From Astrocystis sublimbata (lineage: Eukaryota; Ascomycota; Sordariomycetes; Xylariales; Xylariaceae): a DNA stretch of 64,000 nucleotides. The translations under genes and the position numbers were made by a program. Below are positions 58,293 to 64,000 of this stretch, piece after piece. The notes beneath the pieces were generated by a model that was not told where the DNA came from, made no database searches, and worked only from the letters and a program-made list of their open reading frames with translations. Each line of letters opens with the position of its first letter. The first letter of the stretch is position 1. The DNA is taken from assembly GCA_022453515.1 (NCBI GenBank), contig JAJNNY010000002.1, forward strand, positions 806,001-870,000, read 5' to 3'.

Positions 58293-60408
58293 ATGGTCAT
58301 GATGGAACGATTCTCCATTTGCACGCTGTTGGCTGCCGCTGCCGCGGGCGTAGCGGCCAATGCTACCGCTGATTCCGCGCCCACTGTCCGTGTGCTGAAC
58401 GGAAGCTATCAGGGCCTGTACCTATCAACGTTCCGGCAGGACGTGTTCCTCGGGATCCCGTACGCGCAAGATACCGGAGGCGTTAACCGCTTCCAGGTCC
58501 CGCAATCGCTCGAGGAGACTTGGGAAGACGTACGGGGCGCCAAGGTCTACGGCCCGGCTTGTCCGGATGAAGATACAGCGGACGCGCGGTACGGAATGGG
58601 TGAAGATTGCCTGAGCATTAACATCGTGCGCCCGTCACAGAACCAGGAGGACGTGGACACGAGGTGGCCGGGGAAACTCCCTGTGATGCTGTGGATTCAC
58701 GGCGGGAGCTATCAGGCTGGCACGAGTGGGCTGCCGAATTATAATCTGACGTTCCTGGTCCAGCGATCGGTCGATGTAGGCCTCCCGGTCATGGCTGCGA
58801 GTATCAACTATCGGAAGGGCGGGTGGGGGAATATGTATTCCAGAGAAATCCAGGTATGAATGGAACTTCCCGCTATTTCGGACTCTCAAGCTCGCAATGT
58901 GGAAGGGACCGTCGATACTTGGGTGGTCGATGTGTTGTTCTAGACAGGGCTAATATTTTCGAAAAGGGCTCGGGAAATACGAACCTTGCGCTTCGAGACA
59001 TGCGCAAGGCACTCACTTGGATACAGGAGAACATTGGTGCCTTTGGCGGAGACTCCTCTTCGGTCACGATATGGGGCGAGTCGGCGGGCTCGTTTGCTGT
59101 GGTGTGTACATTTTCCCAGGCCAGCTGTCAAGGCGGCCCAACTCTCATTCTTCTACCTGAAAGACACCAAGAATTATGCCGCATATGTTGATTGAGGCAT
59201 CTGTTTAGGGTCAACTCATGATGAGCTATGGCGGACGAACAGACGGGCTGTTTCATCGCTCTATCCAAGAAAGCGGTAGTGCGGCCACGGCGTGGTATAA
59301 CGGAAGTGATTGGTATCAGCCTATCTATGACAATATCGTCGACCAGGTGAATTGTACACAGGCAATCGACACACTGAGTTGCCTCAGATCTGTTGACTAT
59401 GAGGTCCTGGCCCCTTTTTTGAACTATACGGCGGTCCCGGGACCTGGTTGGTATCCCACTGTGGGTAAGTCGCAACGTCCATAGGTCTTGTCTACTTGGT
59501 TGATGGACATCCTCTGCTTCAAACTCCCTCTTTCTCGAATGATCAGCCGTCAAGACAGAGGCATGGATGACAGCACTGAGTTAGAGGGGCATCACATATT
59601 CTAACATATACCCATGATAGACGGCGACGTCATCCCCGCCTATCCAACAGAACTACTCCACACGGGGCGATTCGCACACATACCGCACCTCTACGGGTCC
59701 AATTCCGACGAAGGCACAGACAACGCCCCGGCAAGCGCCATCAACACGGACGCAGATCTATACAACTACCTCCTGCATAACAGTGGCTTCGGATATCCCG
59801 CTTCGACCATTTCCCGTATCATGGAGCTGTACCCGGACGATCCGGCACAGGGGATACCGCTGAACACGGGCTCTGAGCGCTTTGCGGATAAGGGGTATCA
59901 GTACAAGCGAGTGGCAGCCATTGTCGGGGATGTGTTCTACCACGCCACTCGCCTCGACGACGCGCGGTACTACGCCAAGGGCGCGCCGACGTACACGTAT
60001 TGCTTCAACACGCGGCCGATTGCTGGGTACGGCAATGTGGACTTCAATGGTACTGATGGTGATAGTGGTGGCAGTGGCAACACGACGGTCATGCTGGCAC
60101 CTGCGTACAAGGGCGTCGCGCACTTCAGCGAGGTGGGCTTCGTCTTTGCGAACCCGGTGGCGGTCGGCCCGTGGCCGGAATATCGCGCGCTGAGCAGGCA
60201 GATGAGCGAGCAGTGGATCCGGTTCGCCCACACGGGAGATCCGAATGGGAAGGGTCTGCCCCACTGGCCGATGTATGACGAGAGCGAGAAGGGTTTGAAT
60301 ATGGTGCTACAAACGGAAACCCAGGGCGGGTCGTATGTAGAAGAGGATACGTACCGGATCGAGGGACGGGAGTATCTGACGAAGTGGGCGCGGAGGCGAC
60401 ATGTGTAA
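58293..60408 (+). CDS. Secreted type-B carboxylesterase/lipase
   Basis: An extracellular alpha/beta-hydrolase of the carboxylesterase/lipase family that hydrolyses ester bonds; the substrate is unknown. Exons 58293..58853, 58967..59101, 59209..59464 and 59621..60408 give 579 residues. The signal peptide is [20 protein letters not shown], and translation could also start at the ATGs at 58299 or 58302. Family marks are [19 protein letters not shown], the oxyanion motif [10 protein letters not shown], nucleophile Ser226 in [12 protein letters not shown] (built by the second splice), the acid in [10 protein letters not shown] and the His region [13 protein letters not shown]. Several N-glycosylation sites are present (NGS, NYT, NCT, NTT). 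The three introns are longer than average (107-156 bases). It is convergent with the ProRS gene (213 bases). Confidence 0.92.
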
Positions 60409-60621
60409 ATGAGTCGTTATCGAACACTGAGAGTCGTGTAACATATTCACGCACATACGATTAGGAAATGCGGTAGGTGTTAATAGCATGCGGTTGATGT
60501 CATATTCAGTATTGAAGTATGATGAAGTCCAATTCAATCAGCGGACACAGCTTTTATAATACAACTTGGAGATTTTGGGACACAGCCACACAGGTTTCTT
60601 TCGTGTGAAAGGCAAATGTTT

Positions 60622-62639
<2,018 letters not shown>

Positions 62640-63432
62640 GGCGTTGGCGATCCTACCGACTGCGAAACTCGAGTCAGGGGCGCTTGATGATTGAAATCGA
62701 GGAACGGGAACGTACTGCACTGTTGATGTAACGACGTTGTGCTTTGCTAGCCTGTTGTCGTATAGAACTATAGCATTGTTGTGTGTGCCTGATTAAATAT
62801 GTCATCTTGACTATCGCATGTGTTTGGCGAGATTTGTTGTGCTAGTAAGCCAAGAGCGAGGATGCGTTATGTGATGCAGTACATACTTCCATCAAGCACT
62901 TAGCTCATGGAACGGAGTTAGTCGCAATAGGCCTGGATGATCAATATTCTAGGTTAGTACCACAATGTCACCACAACATATTTAATCAAGCCCAAGCCAA
63001 AAGTGACCTGTATAAATGTAACGAGACCTACACATCCCTAATGCGATATCTACAGTAAGTACCTAGTACACTGTCCTAAATGTTTAATTTAGATGACCAC
63101 AAAGTCTACGGTAAGACTCGGTTTAATGTTGCAACTTGTTAGCGCACTTAGCTAGTACCTAGGTACCTAGCCTTGAACGCTAGATAGCGCAAGTTGATCC
63201 ACCGATAGTGTGCCGAGCCCCTCCTGATTGGCGATTGGGACCCTGCTTCTGAAGCCTCGCCCCGCTCAACTTTTTTTTCTTGGGCCCTGTCATCCTGTAT
63301 TCTCATGCTCGTGCATTGATTTGTTACTGGGGGTCAACTTCAAGCTGCAGACCAACCCTCAGCTCATCCTAGTTTCAAGGCCTCATACGACATACCTGCG
63401 CCCACATCTGGAGCGCATACATATCGTATTCA
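62640..63432. other. Divergent intergenic region ProRS/Mak21
   Basis: About 0.8 kb. It should contain the missing first exon of the ProRS gene. TAGTACCTAGGTACCTAG lies at 63154-63170. No other gene seen. Confidence 0.45.
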
Positions 63433-64000
63433 ATGGCGAGCTTCGATGCATCTGCACTGTCTAAATTGACAGCGAGGCTTGATAGCAAACTTGCCGAGTC
63501 CAAAAACAAACGAATCGACTCCAAGGATATCAAGAGCAAGAGGAAACTCGACCAGTCTGCCGACTCGGCGCAGCCGCCTGCGAAGAAGAGGAATCAACAG
63601 GGCAAGACTGATTTTTCACAAAACGGCCAGCAGAACAGGAAACCCAACGCGAGTCCTCACACAAAACCGAAGGCGCAACCGAGAGACCGCCAACCCTTTG
63701 CGAAGCCGAACGGCAAACCAAATGGCAAACCGAATATCCAATCCGGAGCTCGCCAGGCCCATGGCAAGCCGAGCACTCAGTCAAGGAACTCGAGCTCTTC
63801 CTACCAGGACAAGAAGCCTCAGGCGACCCCTCAGGCGAGCAACGAAAATGTATTGCTAGACGAAATAAAGGCTCTTGGGGGTGACGAAGACGACTACAAG
63901 CTGGTTGGGGACATCGATTCGGACGACGATGCTGTCAACGAGCAGGCAGGGCGCAAAGACGCAGACAGGAAACTTCGCGACGAACTTGCATCCTTCGCTG
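63433..64000 (+). CDS. MAK21: Mak21/Noc1-type ribosome biogenesis protein (5' part)
   Basis: Noc1/Mak21 forms a nucleolar complex with Noc2 that accompanies early 60S pre-ribosomes (the CBF/CEBPZ family). The window ends inside the gene, with 189 codons visible, open from the ATG at 63433 to the edge. The N-terminus is basic and disordered, with short Asn/Gly/Lys repeats (KPNGKPNGKPN). The conserved N-terminal block then appears: LLDEIKALGGDEDDYKLVGD, an acidic IDSDDD and LRDELASFA, which matches the start of the Mak21 family just before its helical-repeat core. The defining CBF domain is beyond the window, so the call rests on this block alone. Confidence 0.72.
   Translation, partial: MASFDASALSKLTARLDSKLAESKNKRIDSKDIKSKRKLDQSADSAQPPAKKRNQQGKTDFSQNGQQNRKPNASPHTKPKAQPRDRQPFAKPNGKPNGKPNIQSGARQAHGKPSTQSRNSSSSYQDKKPQATPQASNENVLLDEIKALGGDEDDYKLVGDIDSDDDAVNEQAGRKDADRKLRDELASFA

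Noticed and set aside
59758..60264. 168-codon frame opposite the carboxylesterase
   Set aside because: Antisense shadow of the last esterase exon, whose catalytic His motif and family C-terminus are clear.

Overview
The window is nuclear DNA from a filamentous ascomycete. A Pezizomycotina member, probably Sordariomycetes, fits best. Genes are split by short introns (mostly 47-80 bases) with GTRNGT donors, CTRAC-like branch sites and YAG acceptors. Families typical of this group are present: a Ssr4 SWI/SNF subunit, a Zn2Cys6 regulator, a NACHT STAND protein, a fungal She3-like coiled coil and a lytic-type carboxylesterase. The long AT-neutral intergenic DNA is peppered with TACCTAGGTA-type palindromes. 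I resolved 21 protein genes, of which two are cut by the window ends and one has an unresolved 5' end. There is also one tRNA, two broken gene remnants and one unclear exon-like region. Nothing indicates a CRISPR array, a prophage or an intact transposon.

Left part (1-27.5 kb) is mostly housekeeping: a TPT/DMT-family Golgi-type transporter (3' part), an RBM42-type RRM protein (-), 6-phosphogluconate dehydrogenase, the Ssr4 chromatin-remodelling subunit, a secreted GPI-type Ser/Thr-rich protein with repeated QPLPG motifs, nucleolar Nop12 (-), a Dep1/Sds3-type HDAC-complex subunit, the small mitochondrial Coa3 (-), and the Pta1/symplekin 3'-end-processing scaffold.

The middle (28.5-39.2 kb) is accessory: a frameshifted remnant, a Zn2Cys6 regulator, a short-chain dehydrogenase remnant with a premature amber codon, further exon-like debris, and a LigB/DODA-type dioxygenase. 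The dioxygenase promoter region holds three copies of a 14-base GC-rich motif. A NACHT STAND protein and a very GC3-rich cupin follow. The regulator-SDR-dioxygenase stretch looks like a decaying small metabolic cluster.

The right part (39-64 kb) has a She3-like coiled-coil protein, a 945-residue protein of unknown function, verprolin/WIP (-), an F-box protein, a tRNA-Ala(AGC), a membrane-anchored monothiol glutaredoxin, a secreted type-B carboxylesterase, a bacterial-type (mitochondrial) prolyl-tRNA synthetase (-), and the start of Mak21/Noc1. Most housekeeping pairs are divergent over 0.8-4 kb or convergent with 0.2-0.6 kb between stops. Exon boundaries are my own readings from splice signals and frame continuity. 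No transcripts or database searches were available.
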